64,000 nucleotides of DNA from Chitinophaga sp. YR573. Its GTDB lineage: Bacteria > Bacteroidota > Bacteroidia > Chitinophagales > Chitinophagaceae. The stretch lies in NCBI RefSeq assembly GCF_900110995.1, contig NZ_FOJF01000001.1:1133199-1197198 (forward strand), in the 5' to 3' direction. A program made the position numbers and the translations under genes. The notes beneath the pieces were generated by a model that saw nothing but the letters and a program-made list of their open reading frames with translations, was not told the DNA's origin and ran no database searches. Positions 1 to 9,439 of this stretch are shown here, one piece after another (the stretch's first letter is position 1; each line of letters starts with the position of its first letter).

Positions 1-660
1 AACAATACCGCGACGCGATATCTGGTTATCATCTGCATAAAATGTTTCTCTTGGTTTGTTGATATGCTGTACCGACACACCGGCATTGATATAAATATTT
101 TCCGTAGGGAAATACGCATAGTTCATCCCTACCTGCATATCGAAATAACTGACCTTCGTCTGGTCGAAAGGTTCTGCCGTAGGCACCTGCGCATCAAAGA
201 ACTTTCCATTCCACTGATCACCAAATGTGAGCTTGGTAACATCTACCCTTTTACTGGCAGAACCCACATTAAAACCTAGTGATAACAAACTGCTTTGTCC
301 CAGTAACTGATGATAGGCTACAGAGCCATATACCTTGGTGGAAGTAAGATTACCCGTACCCGCCACATCACGCAGGATTACCCCTCCAACACCTACCCAG
401 CCATATTCCAGCCTGTCGCGGAACAACTGGAAATCTCCAAATGCGGACATCGTTTTATAAGGCACAGGAATGCTGGCCCACTGATCGCGGTAGTTGATAC
501 CGACCCGGTAATTACCATCCGGGATAAATCCTGTGTTAGCAGGATTGGTAGTAAGCGGCGAGTTGAAGTACTGCGAGAAATGCAGATCCTGGGCGCTGCC
601 CTGCAATACTGCGATGAGCAGCATTGAACAACCGGCTATGTATTTTACAATCTGCTTCAT
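1..660 (-). CDS. PorP/SprF family type IX secretion outer-membrane protein (partial, C-terminus off window)
   Basis: The frame is open from an ATG at 660 to the window edge and gives 220 residues. It begins with a signal peptide (MKQIVKYIAGCSMLLIAVLQ) and continues with the family-typical DLHFSQYFNSPLTTNPA and YRDQW motifs. In T9SS/gliding bacteria, PorP/SprF proteins are outer-membrane beta-barrels usually encoded next to a large CHU_C cargo protein, often serving as its partner for surface anchoring. Here it starts 5 nt after the stop of the PKD/CHU_C gene, so the two are almost certainly co-transcribed and functionally paired. The C-terminal part of the barrel lies outside the window. Confidence 0.88.
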   Translation of the reverse strand, partial: MKQIVKYIAGCSMLLIAVLQGSAQDLHFSQYFNSPLTTNPANTGFIPDGNYRVGINYRDQWASIPVPYKTMSAFGDFQLFRDRLEYGWVGVGGVILRDVAGTGNLTSTKVYGSVAYHQLLGQSSLLSLGFNVGSASKRVDVTKLTFGDQWNGKFFDAQVPTAEPFDQTKVSYFDMQVGMNYAYFPTENIYINAGVSVQHINKPRETFYADDNQISRRGIV

Positions 661-665
661 GTCCG

Positions 666-3600
666 TCATCTTAACAAGGTTACACTTCCATTCTTTGTAG
701 CTGTAGTGCCGTCACTAAACTCTACGTTGATTACATAGGCATATGCATCCATAGGCTGAAGGGCTCCGTTGGAGACACCATTCCATCCTATAGCAGGATC
801 ATTTGATTCAAACATCAGCCGACCCCAACGATTAAATATTTTTATACTAAACTTGGCGATACCAAAGCCTTTCACCACGAATACATCGTTCACACCATCC
901 CTGTTGGGTGAGAAAGCAGAAGGAATATCGAACAATGGTATTACGATGGCACTTACCTGTTTGTGTACCGTATCCGTACATCCGGTGCGGTTAGTAGCAA
1001 TCAGGTATACATCGTATACGCCTGTTTTATTATACTGGTAAACAGGATTGGTTTCGTGAGATCCGTTACCGTCGCCAAATTCCCAGATGTAGCTGACTGC
1101 ATCAGCAGAAGACTGGTTCTGGAAAGTTATTGGCGTATTCTCTATCGGCTTAGTTGGTGAATAACTGAAGTCGGCCGTTGGCGGCGGGAATACATTGATC
1201 ACCTCTGTGACACTATCTATTTTGTTACAGGTATTATTATCTGTTACAACCAGACTAACCGTATAAGTGTTCGCATTCATGTAAACATGCGTAGGACTTA
1301 CATCTGTAGAGGTACTGCCATCACCAAAATCCCATGCAAAGGTTTCTCCGCCTTTACTGGTATTATCAAATGTAATAGTGGCAGGCACACAGGAGCTGTC
1401 CGGTGCTGTAAATGAAGCAACCACATTGGCGGCTACACGTAAGGTAACCGTATCTGTTTCCGGTGCGTTACAATAATTGCTGTCCACCAGCGTCAGTGTG
1501 GCATTGTATACCCCTTCCACCGCATATTGATGCGCATATGGGAAGTTAGCAGGGCCCACTGTTACAGGTGTTGTATTATCACCAAAATCAAGTACAAATG
1601 AATTGGACTGATAAGGTTTTGGCGGTGTACTGGTGAGATCAAATAAGTAACTCAGCGCCTGGCAGGGTGGCTGTCTGGCAGCTGTCAGATTAAATATCGC
1701 TTCATCTGTACGGATGCGCAGCAACAGCCTGGAAGTATCACAACCATTACAACTGGAAGGGTCACATTTTATCAGTGTCACTGTGTAATTACCCGAAGCA
1801 CTGTATGTATGCTGAATTGTATCGTTGGTGCCGGATACAATAGGAGAACCGTCTCCGAAATTCCATGTCCAGGTTACTGCAGGTGTTCCTGTAGTATCTA
1901 CAAAAGTGATAGTGGCAGGTACACAGTAATTCGTTTTACGGTCTTCTGTTTTGATACCTGCTTTTACACCATCCAGGTTAAACGCAATCTTCAGACAGCC
2001 CAGGTTACAGTCTTTAGGCATGGTAGTAGAATACGCACCCGGCGTAGTCGGGTAACGGGGCCTGAACTCGGAGTTACCACTTGGACACCATGCACAGATT
2101 GCCTGGTATATTACACCGTTACGGTCGAAACGACTGGTACCACCATCCACATGTTCGTAGGTACCGTTACCACCAAAGTAACTGGCGAACAGTACATCCG
2201 TAGCATCTCGCTGTAATACGAAAAAGTAGAAGTCCTGGCTATCCGTTGTACTCTGTAAAGCATTCTTTACACGTAAACCGGCCGTATTGGAATTAGAATA
2301 ATGTAAAGCAGTATTGATACCACCACCCCATCCGGATACATATACATTCTCGCAACGGTCCACCAGGAAGGCTACCGGAGAGATACTTGGAGTGGAGGCT
2401 ACCTTACCGAAAGTAGTGGAATATACAAATGCAGACAGATCCGGTTGCAACTTGGCAATGAACTGTTTGGAATTGTCATTGTAAAAAGTAGCGGTGCCTG
2501 TAGGCTGTACAATTGGCCATGAACCTTCCGTAGTACCCATGATATAAACAAAACCTTTGGAATCCATCTGGATACCATATACCTGGTCTGCCGCAGCACT
2601 GCCGGCCCCCATGTAAGTACTCTGCAATAACGTTGTACCATCTGTAGAAAGATGAGCCACAAAACCATCACAAACACCTCCGCGGTAACTGTTGTATATC
2701 GGACTACCTTTTATGGGGAAGTTGTTACTGGCAGTACCTCCTGCCACATACAAGCTGTTCATGCCATCCAAAGCCAGCACATAAGCTGCATCTTCTTTGC
2801 TGCCACCAATATAACTGGCCCATATCAGGTTATTACAGGTAGGATCTATTTTCATCACCACACCATCCTGTGAACCACCGAAAGTAGGCTGGAAAACACC
2901 TGCTGTTACCGGGAAGCTGGCGGAACGTGTACAACTGGCCACATAGATACTACCAGCACCATCGATGACTACTTCACTGCGGGCATCATCCCCATAGTTA
3001 CGCAGTAATACAGAAGTACCTGTTTTACGGTCTTCGTTGATATTTACTGCATCATCATCCGGACTGGCAATAATCAGGGAGCCGACAATACCGGTACCTG
3101 TCGCATTCAGTTTAGTGATGGCGATATCCCAGCGGCCTCTCGTACCTACAGTATTAGTAACCGGATAATTAGTTGAAGTTGTTCTTCCTGAGATTACCAA
3201 CTGACCTGCACCATCTACGAACAGGCTATGCGGCTGTTCTGCACCGTTACCACCTACATAGGTAGCGTAGAGTAAACTACGTCCGTTGGAAGAGAATTTA
3301 CTGATACCGATATCAAAACTACCACCTTGGTAAGTAGTTTGTAAAGCACCGGTAGTGGTAGGATAACCGACATCAAAGACGATACCACCTCCATAGAGGC
3401 AGCCTTGTCCGTCATACGTAGCGGTAAAGCCCCAGTTATCTGCTTTGGAACCTGATACGGTGGAGAAGATATAAGAAGGATCTATGACCAGTGGATAGGC
3501 GTCGTTGTATGTACCAGACACCTTAAAGTGCAGTTTATTACCACTTAACGCATAAGAAACCTTTACGGATACACGTTGATTATCAATATACTGATAAGCA

Positions 3601-4337
3601 AAAGGCATTTGTTCTGTAATTGTACCTACAGAAGTAGTGATAACCAGTTGCTCTTTTTTGATCTCCATTTTATCTACACCTGTGTACTGCAGCAGGATCT
3701 GGGAAGGATCTGCACCTGGTTGCACGATGAGATCATACTTCAATACAGATGCTTCTGAATACACCTGCATATCTATACCAGGATATAATGATTTGTAATT
3801 AACAAGCTGATAAGATTTTACGTTAGAGGCCCATTTGGATTTATCATTTCCGATAAGATAATTGGCATAACTCTCTGCCGCTTTATCAGGTATTACCTGC
3901 GGATTGGCAGCTGCGTTCAGGAATGTTACTTCATACGCATGCCCTTTTACATTCGGCATTACGCCCGGTTCCGGTGCGGCTGCAGAAGCGGCAGTAGTAG
4001 TGACAGTGCTGGCAGCTTTAAAGGAAGAACCTCCTGACGGATCGAGGTGAATGATGGTATCGCCAAGACCTGCGTGACCATGTACTCTTTCTGTCAGCTT
4101 TTCAAAGTCGGCTTTATCCTGCAGAACAAATACAAAACCGGTACGCTTTAAAAAAGCGGCACCGCCTCCCATATCTGTCTTGTATAAAAAATCACCGCTC
4201 CACTGCCCTTTATTCTCTGTGAATTGCAAAGGCGTATTATCATAAAACTTTTGTGTTTGCGCCTGTGCCACAGCCTGTTCGCTGGTAAACAGCGAAAAAA
4301 CGAAAGCTAAACAGCCTATAGGGAAAGTAAAATTCAA
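666..4337 (-). CDS. Large T9SS type B cargo protein: DUF7948-like domain, SBBP repeats, four PKD domains, CHU_C sorting domain
   Basis: The protein has 1223 residues. A signal peptide (about 1-25) is followed by a DUF7948-like N-domain (FTENKGQW), then SBBP beta-propeller repeats (about 295-790, e.g. DGAGSIYVAS). Four PKD domains (about 800-1124) follow, with the WNFGDGS / WDFGDGS / WEFGDGN signatures. It ends in a gliding-motility-associated CHU_C domain (about 1132-1223: FSPNRDGVNDVF, IFNRWGRLMF, stop after VTLLR). CHU_C domains direct export through the T9SS by the type B route. The start is TTG; no ATG or GTG lies between it and the in-frame upstream stop. It sits directly upstream of a PorP/SprF gene. 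I infer a large secreted or surface-anchored adhesin-like protein; its ligand cannot be read from the sequence. Confidence 0.88.
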   Translation of the reverse strand: MNFTFPIGCLAFVFSLFTSEQAVAQAQTQKFYDNTPLQFTENKGQWSGDFLYKTDMGGGAAFLKRTGFVFVLQDKADFEKLTERVHGHAGLGDTIIHLDPSGGSSFKAASTVTTTAASAAAPEPGVMPNVKGHAYEVTFLNAAANPQVIPDKAAESYANYLIGNDKSKWASNVKSYQLVNYKSLYPGIDMQVYSEASVLKYDLIVQPGADPSQILLQYTGVDKMEIKKEQLVITTSVGTITEQMPFAYQYIDNQRVSVKVSYALSGNKLHFKVSGTYNDAYPLVIDPSYIFSTVSGSKADNWGFTATYDGQGCLYGGGIVFDVGYPTTTGALQTTYQGGSFDIGISKFSSNGRSLLYATYVGGNGAEQPHSLFVDGAGQLVISGRTTSTNYPVTNTVGTRGRWDIAITKLNATGTGIVGSLIIASPDDDAVNINEDRKTGTSVLLRNYGDDARSEVVIDGAGSIYVASCTRSASFPVTAGVFQPTFGGSQDGVVMKIDPTCNNLIWASYIGGSKEDAAYVLALDGMNSLYVAGGTASNNFPIKGSPIYNSYRGGVCDGFVAHLSTDGTTLLQSTYMGAGSAAADQVYGIQMDSKGFVYIMGTTEGSWPIVQPTGTATFYNDNSKQFIAKLQPDLSAFVYSTTFGKVASTPSISPVAFLVDRCENVYVSGWGGGINTALHYSNSNTAGLRVKNALQSTTDSQDFYFFVLQRDATDVLFASYFGGNGTYEHVDGGTSRFDRNGVIYQAICAWCPSGNSEFRPRYPTTPGAYSTTMPKDCNLGCLKIAFNLDGVKAGIKTEDRKTNYCVPATITFVDTTGTPAVTWTWNFGDGSPIVSGTNDTIQHTYSASGNYTVTLIKCDPSSCNGCDTSRLLLRIRTDEAIFNLTAARQPPCQALSYLFDLTSTPPKPYQSNSFVLDFGDNTTPVTVGPANFPYAHQYAVEGVYNATLTLVDSNYCNAPETDTVTLRVAANVVASFTAPDSSCVPATITFDNTSKGGETFAWDFGDGSTSTDVSPTHVYMNANTYTVSLVVTDNNTCNKIDSVTEVINVFPPPTADFSYSPTKPIENTPITFQNQSSADAVSYIWEFGDGNGSHETNPVYQYNKTGVYDVYLIATNRTGCTDTVHKQVSAIVIPLFDIPSAFSPNRDGVNDVFVVKGFGIAKFSIKIFNRWGRLMFESNDPAIGWNGVSNGALQPMDAYAYVINVEFSDGTTATKNGSVTLLR

Positions 4338-4568
4338 CGGAATAGATTTAATTTATGTTCTGGAAAACAAGTTATTATTACTTATAAACGCAGATGATGG
4401 TACAATTGTTACCGCAATAACAGCGCCAACCTTAGCATTATTTATGATTTATAGTCCCTGTAACCGATCACCTGATTTTTAGATGCTGAAATCAGGCTGG
4501 AGTTTAAAGTTTACGCTTTTATTATACCAGTTAACGGGGGTGGATTATATAATAAACGTAAAAAGAGG
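4338..4568. other. Intergenic region between recG and the T9SS cargo gene
   Basis: This 231-bp AT-rich stretch has no credible ORF. It holds one small inverted repeat, CCTGATTT at 4471-4478 and AAATCAGG at 4489-4496. The repeat lacks a T-run, so it is at best a weak terminator for recG. The promoter of the T9SS cargo gene must lie here, but I see no clear TAnnTTTG box. Confidence 0.5.
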
Positions 4569-6728
4569 TTAGGAAATTTTACTCCACTGAGATTTTCCCA
4601 GCTGTGCAGCCAAAAATTGTTGTAAAGGCTGATTTTCCGGCATAGTAAGATCAGGATCTTCCTGTAAAATTTTCTCTGCGCTGGCTCTGGCAGCTTCCAG
4701 GATGGCCCTGTCGGCCACAATATCCGCCAGTTTCAGATCAAGTAACCCACTCTGGCGGGTACCTTCGATATCTCCCGGACCACGTAACTCCATGTCCTTT
4801 TCTGAAATCAGGAAACCGTCGTTGGTTTGCACCATTACCTGTATACGTTCCTTACCATCATGACCCAGTTTGTTGCCTGTCATGAGGATACAGTAAGACT
4901 GCTCCGCCCCTCTTCCTACCCTACCCCTCAGCTGGTGCAGCTGGGAAAGGCCAAAACGTTCGGTACTTTCAATCACCATCACGGAAGCATTGGGTACGTT
5001 TACGCCTACCTCTATCACGGTAGTAGCCACCATAATCTGGGTATCGCCGGTTACAAAACGATGCATGTTGGCTTCTTTCATGGCTACGGGCTGGCGTCCA
5101 TGTACCATACTGATATAGAACCTCGGTTCGGGGAAGAAAGCTTTCACTTCTTCGTATCCCTTCATCAGGTTTTCGTAGTCCAGGGTTTCCGATTCTTCAA
5201 TTAACGGGTATACGATATATGCCTGCCGGCCTTTCTGAATTTCTTCTTTGATGAAGTCCATTACCTGGGGGCGTTGGAATTCAGTACGATGTACGGTGGT
5301 AATCGGTTTACGGCCGGGTGGCAGTTCATCGATTACGGAAACATCCAGGTCTCCGTAGACGGTCATGGCCAGGGTTCGCGGGATAGGCGTAGCCGTCATT
5401 ACCAGAATGTGTGGAGGCATGACGTTTTTTTGCCACAGACGGGCACGCTGCGCCACACCAAAACGATGTTGTTCGTCCACAATTGCCATTCCCAGGTTAC
5501 GGAATTCCACCTGGTTTTCCAACAGGGCATGTGTACCTATCAGCAGGTGAATTTCTCCGGATGCAACGTCTTTGAGGATCTGTTTACGTGCTTTTCCTTT
5601 CACGTTACCGGTGAGCAATGCCACTTTCACCGGCATTTTCTCCAATAGCTCTGAAATGCTTTTATAATGCTGCTGTGATAATATTTCCGTGGGAGCCATG
5701 AGACAGGCCTGGAAGCCATTGTCTACTGCCAGCAGCATGGTTAACAATGCTACCATTGTTTTACCGCTACCCACATCTCCCTGTATCAGGCGGTTCATCT
5801 GTCGGCCTGTTACGGTATCCTGCCGGATCTCTTTCAGTACGCGCTTTTGCGCACCAGTGAGTGTAAAGGGCAGGTGTTCGTTATAGAAAGTATTGAAGGC
5901 ATCACCTACAAGGTTGAAGATGAACCCATGGGACGACTGTTGTCTTCTTATTTTAAGGCGGCAGATCCTGATCTGCGCCAGGAACAGTTCTTCGAATTTC
6001 AGACGGCGCCTGGCCTGCTGTGCATCTTCTTCTCCCGCAGGAAGATGGATTTTGAAGAAAGCCTTTGAGCGGTCCATCAGCCGGTATTGCTCTAATACCG
6101 GTTTAGGGATGTTTTCCTGGATCTCATTCGGAGACATCTGTTCCAGCAGATTTTTGGAGAGTTTACCGATTGCCTTGGCGGTGAGGCCACGGGCCTTCAG
6201 CTTTTCCGTGGTATAGTACACCGGCTCCAGGAACTGTTTACCGGTTACTACATCTCCCGTAAGCAGCTCCATTTCCGGATGGGACATCTGCAGGTAACCA
6301 TTAAACAGGGAGAGCTTGCCAAACACGAGGTAGGCCACATTCAGCTGTAATGATTTCTCCATCCACTGCCAACCCTGGAACCAGATTAACGACATCTCCC
6401 CTGTTTCATCCCTGAGGGTAGCCACGAGCCTTTTAGCACGGTTCTCCCCTACCACTTCCAGCCGGGTGATCCTTCCTCTTATCTGTACATAATCCATCTG
6501 CGCATGCAGGCTGATGATCTTTTCCACTTTGGTACGGTCTACGTACCTGAATGGAAAATAATCGAGCAGATCTCTGAAAGTATGCAGGTTGATTTCTTTA
6601 CGCAACAGTTCTCCTTTCTGCGGGCCTACACCTTTCAGGTACTCTATCGGATTGGATAATATGGAAGTGACGGTTGTGATGATTGTATTATTCGGGTACA
6701 AAAATAAAAGGTAAATAGCATATGCCAT
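4569..6728 (-). CDS. recG: ATP-dependent DNA helicase RecG
   Basis: RecG is the branch-migrating helicase that remodels stalled replication forks and Holliday junctions. The protein shows the N-terminal wedge region (PIEYLKGVGPQ), Walker A GDVGSGKT, the DEQH box and motif VI QLRGRVGRG, with a C-terminal GPGDIEGTRQSG segment. It matches the family over its full length of about 700 residues. The start is uncertain. Family homology begins near SILSNPIEYL, but no ATG, GTG or TTG lies close to it. The ATG at 6728 falls inside the gltA terminator hairpin, and a TTG at 6701 falls inside its T-tract. The longest frame is given here. Confidence 0.93.
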   Translation of the reverse strand: MAYAIYLLFLYPNNTIITTVTSILSNPIEYLKGVGPQKGELLRKEINLHTFRDLLDYFPFRYVDRTKVEKIISLHAQMDYVQIRGRITRLEVVGENRAKRLVATLRDETGEMSLIWFQGWQWMEKSLQLNVAYLVFGKLSLFNGYLQMSHPEMELLTGDVVTGKQFLEPVYYTTEKLKARGLTAKAIGKLSKNLLEQMSPNEIQENIPKPVLEQYRLMDRSKAFFKIHLPAGEEDAQQARRRLKFEELFLAQIRICRLKIRRQQSSHGFIFNLVGDAFNTFYNEHLPFTLTGAQKRVLKEIRQDTVTGRQMNRLIQGDVGSGKTMVALLTMLLAVDNGFQACLMAPTEILSQQHYKSISELLEKMPVKVALLTGNVKGKARKQILKDVASGEIHLLIGTHALLENQVEFRNLGMAIVDEQHRFGVAQRARLWQKNVMPPHILVMTATPIPRTLAMTVYGDLDVSVIDELPPGRKPITTVHRTEFQRPQVMDFIKEEIQKGRQAYIVYPLIEESETLDYENLMKGYEEVKAFFPEPRFYISMVHGRQPVAMKEANMHRFVTGDTQIMVATTVIEVGVNVPNASVMVIESTERFGLSQLHQLRGRVGRGAEQSYCILMTGNKLGHDGKERIQVMVQTNDGFLISEKDMELRGPGDIEGTRQSGLLDLKLADIVADRAILEAARASAEKILQEDPDLTMPENQPLQQFLAAQLGKSQWSKIS

Positions 6729-6736
6729 TTACCTTT
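6707..6736 (-). terminator. Intrinsic terminator of gltA
   Basis: A near-perfect 30-bp palindrome (14 of 15 pairs; left arm AAAGGTAAATRGCAT) is followed on the minus strand by the T-tract TTTTATTTTTG. It lies 22 nt downstream of the gltA stop. The annotated recG ATG falls within it. Confidence 0.75.
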
Positions 6737-6758
6737 CTATAATTTGATTGTATATCAG

Positions 6759-8078
6759 TTATTCTGCTTCTACTTTTCCTTCTATGAACTGTTTCATCCA
6801 TTCTGTAGTAACGGATTTTGGTCTTTCGAGAGAGAAACCTAGTGCACGGTCCCAACAGAGAGAAGCCAGTACACCCAGTGCGCGGGAAACGCCAAACAGT
6901 ACGGTGTAGAATTCGTATTCTACCATTCCGTAATGTACCAGCAAGGCACCGGAATGTGCATCTACGTTAGGCCATGGGTTCTTTACTTTACCCAGATCTT
7001 CTAAGATTGGTGGTACTGTTTCGTATACCAGCCAAACGATGTTCACGAGTTCATCGTCTGCGAGGTGTTTCTTTGCAAACTCCATCTGAGCGGTAAAGCG
7101 TGGATCTGTTTTGCGCAGTACGGCATGACCATAACCTGGTACTACCTTACCTTCTGCCAGTGTTTTCTTTACGTAATCAGTGATCTGTTCTTTGGTAGGG
7201 ATACCGCCGCCCAGTTCTTCGCGCATGCTAAGGATCCACTTGATTACTTCCTGGTTAGCCAGACCATGCAGCGGACCTGCAAGGCCATTCATACCGGCAG
7301 CGAATGACAAGTAAGCATCACTGAGGGCAGAACCTACCAGGTGAGTGGTGTGCGCACTCACGTTACCACCTTCATGGTCTGCGTGGATGGTCATGTACAG
7401 GCGCATCAGCTCTCTGAAACCTTCGTCTGAGTAACCCAGCATGTGAGCAAAGTTACCAGCCCAGTCCAGCAGGCCGTTAGGCTGAATATGATTACCACCT
7501 TTGTATTTACGGCGATAGATATATGCGGCTATACGTGGCAGACGGGCAATGAGGTCCATTGCATCGTCGTACATATAACTCCAGTAGTCTTTTTTATTGA
7601 TACCTTCTCCATAGGCTTTTGCAAAAGCAGATTCTGTTTGCATGGCCATCACCCCTACTGTGAACATCGTCATTGGGTGAGTGGTTACAGGCAGTGCTTC
7701 AATAGCATCAAAAACGTGGTTGGGTACATGTGAACGGCGGCCCCACTGGCTGGATAAATGCTGAACATCTGCTTCTGTAGGTAATTCACCTATCAGCATC
7801 AGGTAAAATAATCCTTCCGGCAGTGGTTCTGCACCATTTGGCGCCTTTGGCATTTTTTCACGTAACTCAGGAATGGAGTAACCACGGAAACGGATCCCTT
7901 CATTGGCATCCAGTAATGATGTTTCTGTAACCAAACCTGTAATGCCGCGCATTCCCTGGTAAACCTGTGCAAGCGTAACGTCTTCTATCTTCCTGGTGCC
8001 ATGGTTCTTCACGAGGTCTTTTACTTCAGCGTTGAGCTCATCGGCCTTTACCTTGAATTTTTCTTTTATATACCCCAT
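6759..8078 (-). CDS. gltA: Citrate synthase
   Basis: It catalyses the condensation of acetyl-CoA and oxaloacetate to citrate, the entry step of the TCA cycle, in the cytoplasm. The catalytic residues are visible: His in [10 protein letters not shown], His in [16 protein letters not shown] and Asp in VDAHSGALL. The N-terminal extension ([13 protein letters not shown]) and overall pattern resemble the eukaryotic-type citrate synthases found in Bacteroidota. The ATG at 8078 (MGYIKEKF) gives 439 residues and is preferred to an in-frame upstream start at 8108, whose ten extra residues look non-conserved. A TACTTTTG -7 box at 8125-8132 gives a leader of about 40 nt. Confidence 0.95.
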   Translation of the reverse strand: MGYIKEKFKVKADELNAEVKDLVKNHGTRKIEDVTLAQVYQGMRGITGLVTETSLLDANEGIRFRGYSIPELREKMPKAPNGAEPLPEGLFYLMLIGELPTEADVQHLSSQWGRRSHVPNHVFDAIEALPVTTHPMTMFTVGVMAMQTESAFAKAYGEGINKKDYWSYMYDDAMDLIARLPRIAAYIYRRKYKGGNHIQPNGLLDWAGNFAHMLGYSDEGFRELMRLYMTIHADHEGGNVSAHTTHLVGSALSDAYLSFAAGMNGLAGPLHGLANQEVIKWILSMREELGGGIPTKEQITDYVKKTLAEGKVVPGYGHAVLRKTDPRFTAQMEFAKKHLADDELVNIVWLVYETVPPILEDLGKVKNPWPNVDAHSGALLVHYGMVEYEFYTVLFGVSRALGVLASLCWDRALGFSLERPKSVTTEWMKQFIEGKVEAE

Positions 8079-8124
8079 TTTAAACTGTTGATTTGGTAAT
8101 AATAACAAAAAATCGATCGATTGT

Positions 8125-8132
8125 CAAAAGTA
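8125..8132 (-). promoter_or_regulatory. Predicted gltA promoter -7 box
   Basis: TACTTTTG on the minus strand matches the Bacteroidota TAnnTTTG consensus. A perfect 12-bp palindrome AATCGATCGATT (8110-8121) lies just downstream, near the predicted transcription start, and could be an operator. The -33 element is weak. Confidence 0.5.
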
Positions 8133-8272
8133 ATGATTTGTTAATGAACTTAACAGTTCCCGATCATATGAAGGAAGGAATGTACAGTCTGATAAAATCA
8201 TAAGCAATTGGCTATCAATTTACTAAAAGATATGTTTATTGCGTAAGCAATGTATTAAAGAAATGTGAATTT

Positions 8273-9352
8273 TTATTTAGGCGCTCTGAAATACAACCAG
8301 AGGGCTAAGATCCCGAACATCACATTAGGAATCCAGACTGCCAGCAGCGGGTTCAGCGAGGCCTTAATAGAAAACACCGTGGAAAACTGTAAAAAGATGA
8401 TATAACTGGCGCTGATCACAATTCCTACTGCCAGGTGTAACCCACTTCCTCCCCTTACTTTCTTGGATGCGATAATGGCACCAATGAGGGTGAGGATGAC
8501 TACAGCGGCAGCGGAAGAGGTACGGCGATAGCGTTCTACGTACAATACATTGAGACCTTCGGCCCCTTTTAATTCTTCCCTATGGATATATTTGTTGAGT
8601 TCCGGCGTGGTCATGGACTGCTCTTTATTCTTCTCTTCCTTCATTTCTTCCGGCCGGAGAGGAATCTTGATAGCTGTATCCGGGCTGTTCACCCAATGTT
8701 CTTTTAGTCCGTTGATGGTACGGATAGTCACAGAGCTGAGTTTCCATTTTCCTGCTACCGAATCCCAGGAGATACGGTCGGCTTTCATTTTCAGGTCCAT
8801 CTGCTGACCGCGGATATCTTCCAGTAAAAAGTTTCCTCCACTTTTATAGTTAGGATCGTAGGAACCGAAAGTTACATAGGTGAAACTGTCTATACGCATG
8901 GTTTTGTCGTACAGGTTCTCCTGTGCCTTTTTCCTGTCTACATATACATTTTCGAATTTGTTCCTTACACGGTTAGCGGTGGGTACAGTCCAGCGGTTAC
9001 CGGCCCATAATAATCCTCCGAATAAAAAGGCACCTACCCAGTAAGGACGTAAGAAACGGCGGAAGCTGACACCACTACATAAAATGGCTACGATTTCTGT
9101 ACGGTAAGCCATTTTAGAGGTGAAGAAGATCACTGATATAAAGATGAACAGGGGGAATAACAGGGCAGCTATATATGGGATAAAACCAAAGTAATAGTCT
9201 ACCACTATCCTGTAAAAGGACAGGTTACTGTTCATGAAGTCATCAATCTTTTCGGTTATATCTATCACGATAGAGATAACCAACAGGATTGACAGCGAAT
9301 AAATGAAGGTACTTATGAACTTGCGTAATATATACCAGTCGATCTTAGTCAT
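8273..9352 (-). CDS. lptG: LptF/LptG-family lipopolysaccharide export permease
   Basis: This 359-residue inner-membrane protein has three transmembrane segments at the N-terminus (SILLVISIVIDI, the IPYIAALLFPLFIFISVIFF region, and about residues 95-120). A periplasmic jellyroll-like middle domain (about 130-265) follows, then three more segments (AAAVVILTLIGAIIASKKV onward). This is the YjgP/YjgQ layout; with LptB it extracts LPS for transport to the outer membrane. It lies 87 nt downstream of tgt on the same strand, a pairing I recall as common in Bacteroidota. LptF and LptG cannot be told apart with certainty from sequence alone. Confidence 0.85.
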   Translation of the reverse strand: MTKIDWYILRKFISTFIYSLSILLVISIVIDITEKIDDFMNSNLSFYRIVVDYYFGFIPYIAALLFPLFIFISVIFFTSKMAYRTEIVAILCSGVSFRRFLRPYWVGAFLFGGLLWAGNRWTVPTANRVRNKFENVYVDRKKAQENLYDKTMRIDSFTYVTFGSYDPNYKSGGNFLLEDIRGQQMDLKMKADRISWDSVAGKWKLSSVTIRTINGLKEHWVNSPDTAIKIPLRPEEMKEEKNKEQSMTTPELNKYIHREELKGAEGLNVLYVERYRRTSSAAAVVILTLIGAIIASKKVRGGSGLHLAVGIVISASYIIFLQFSTVFSIKASLNPLLAVWIPNVMFGILALWLYFRAPK

Positions 9353-9439
9353 AATATATAGGCAAAATAATAAATAATATGAAAGGGCGGCCCCGAAATG
9401 CTATAAAGAACAAGCTATTAGCAATTCTATAACATTTGC

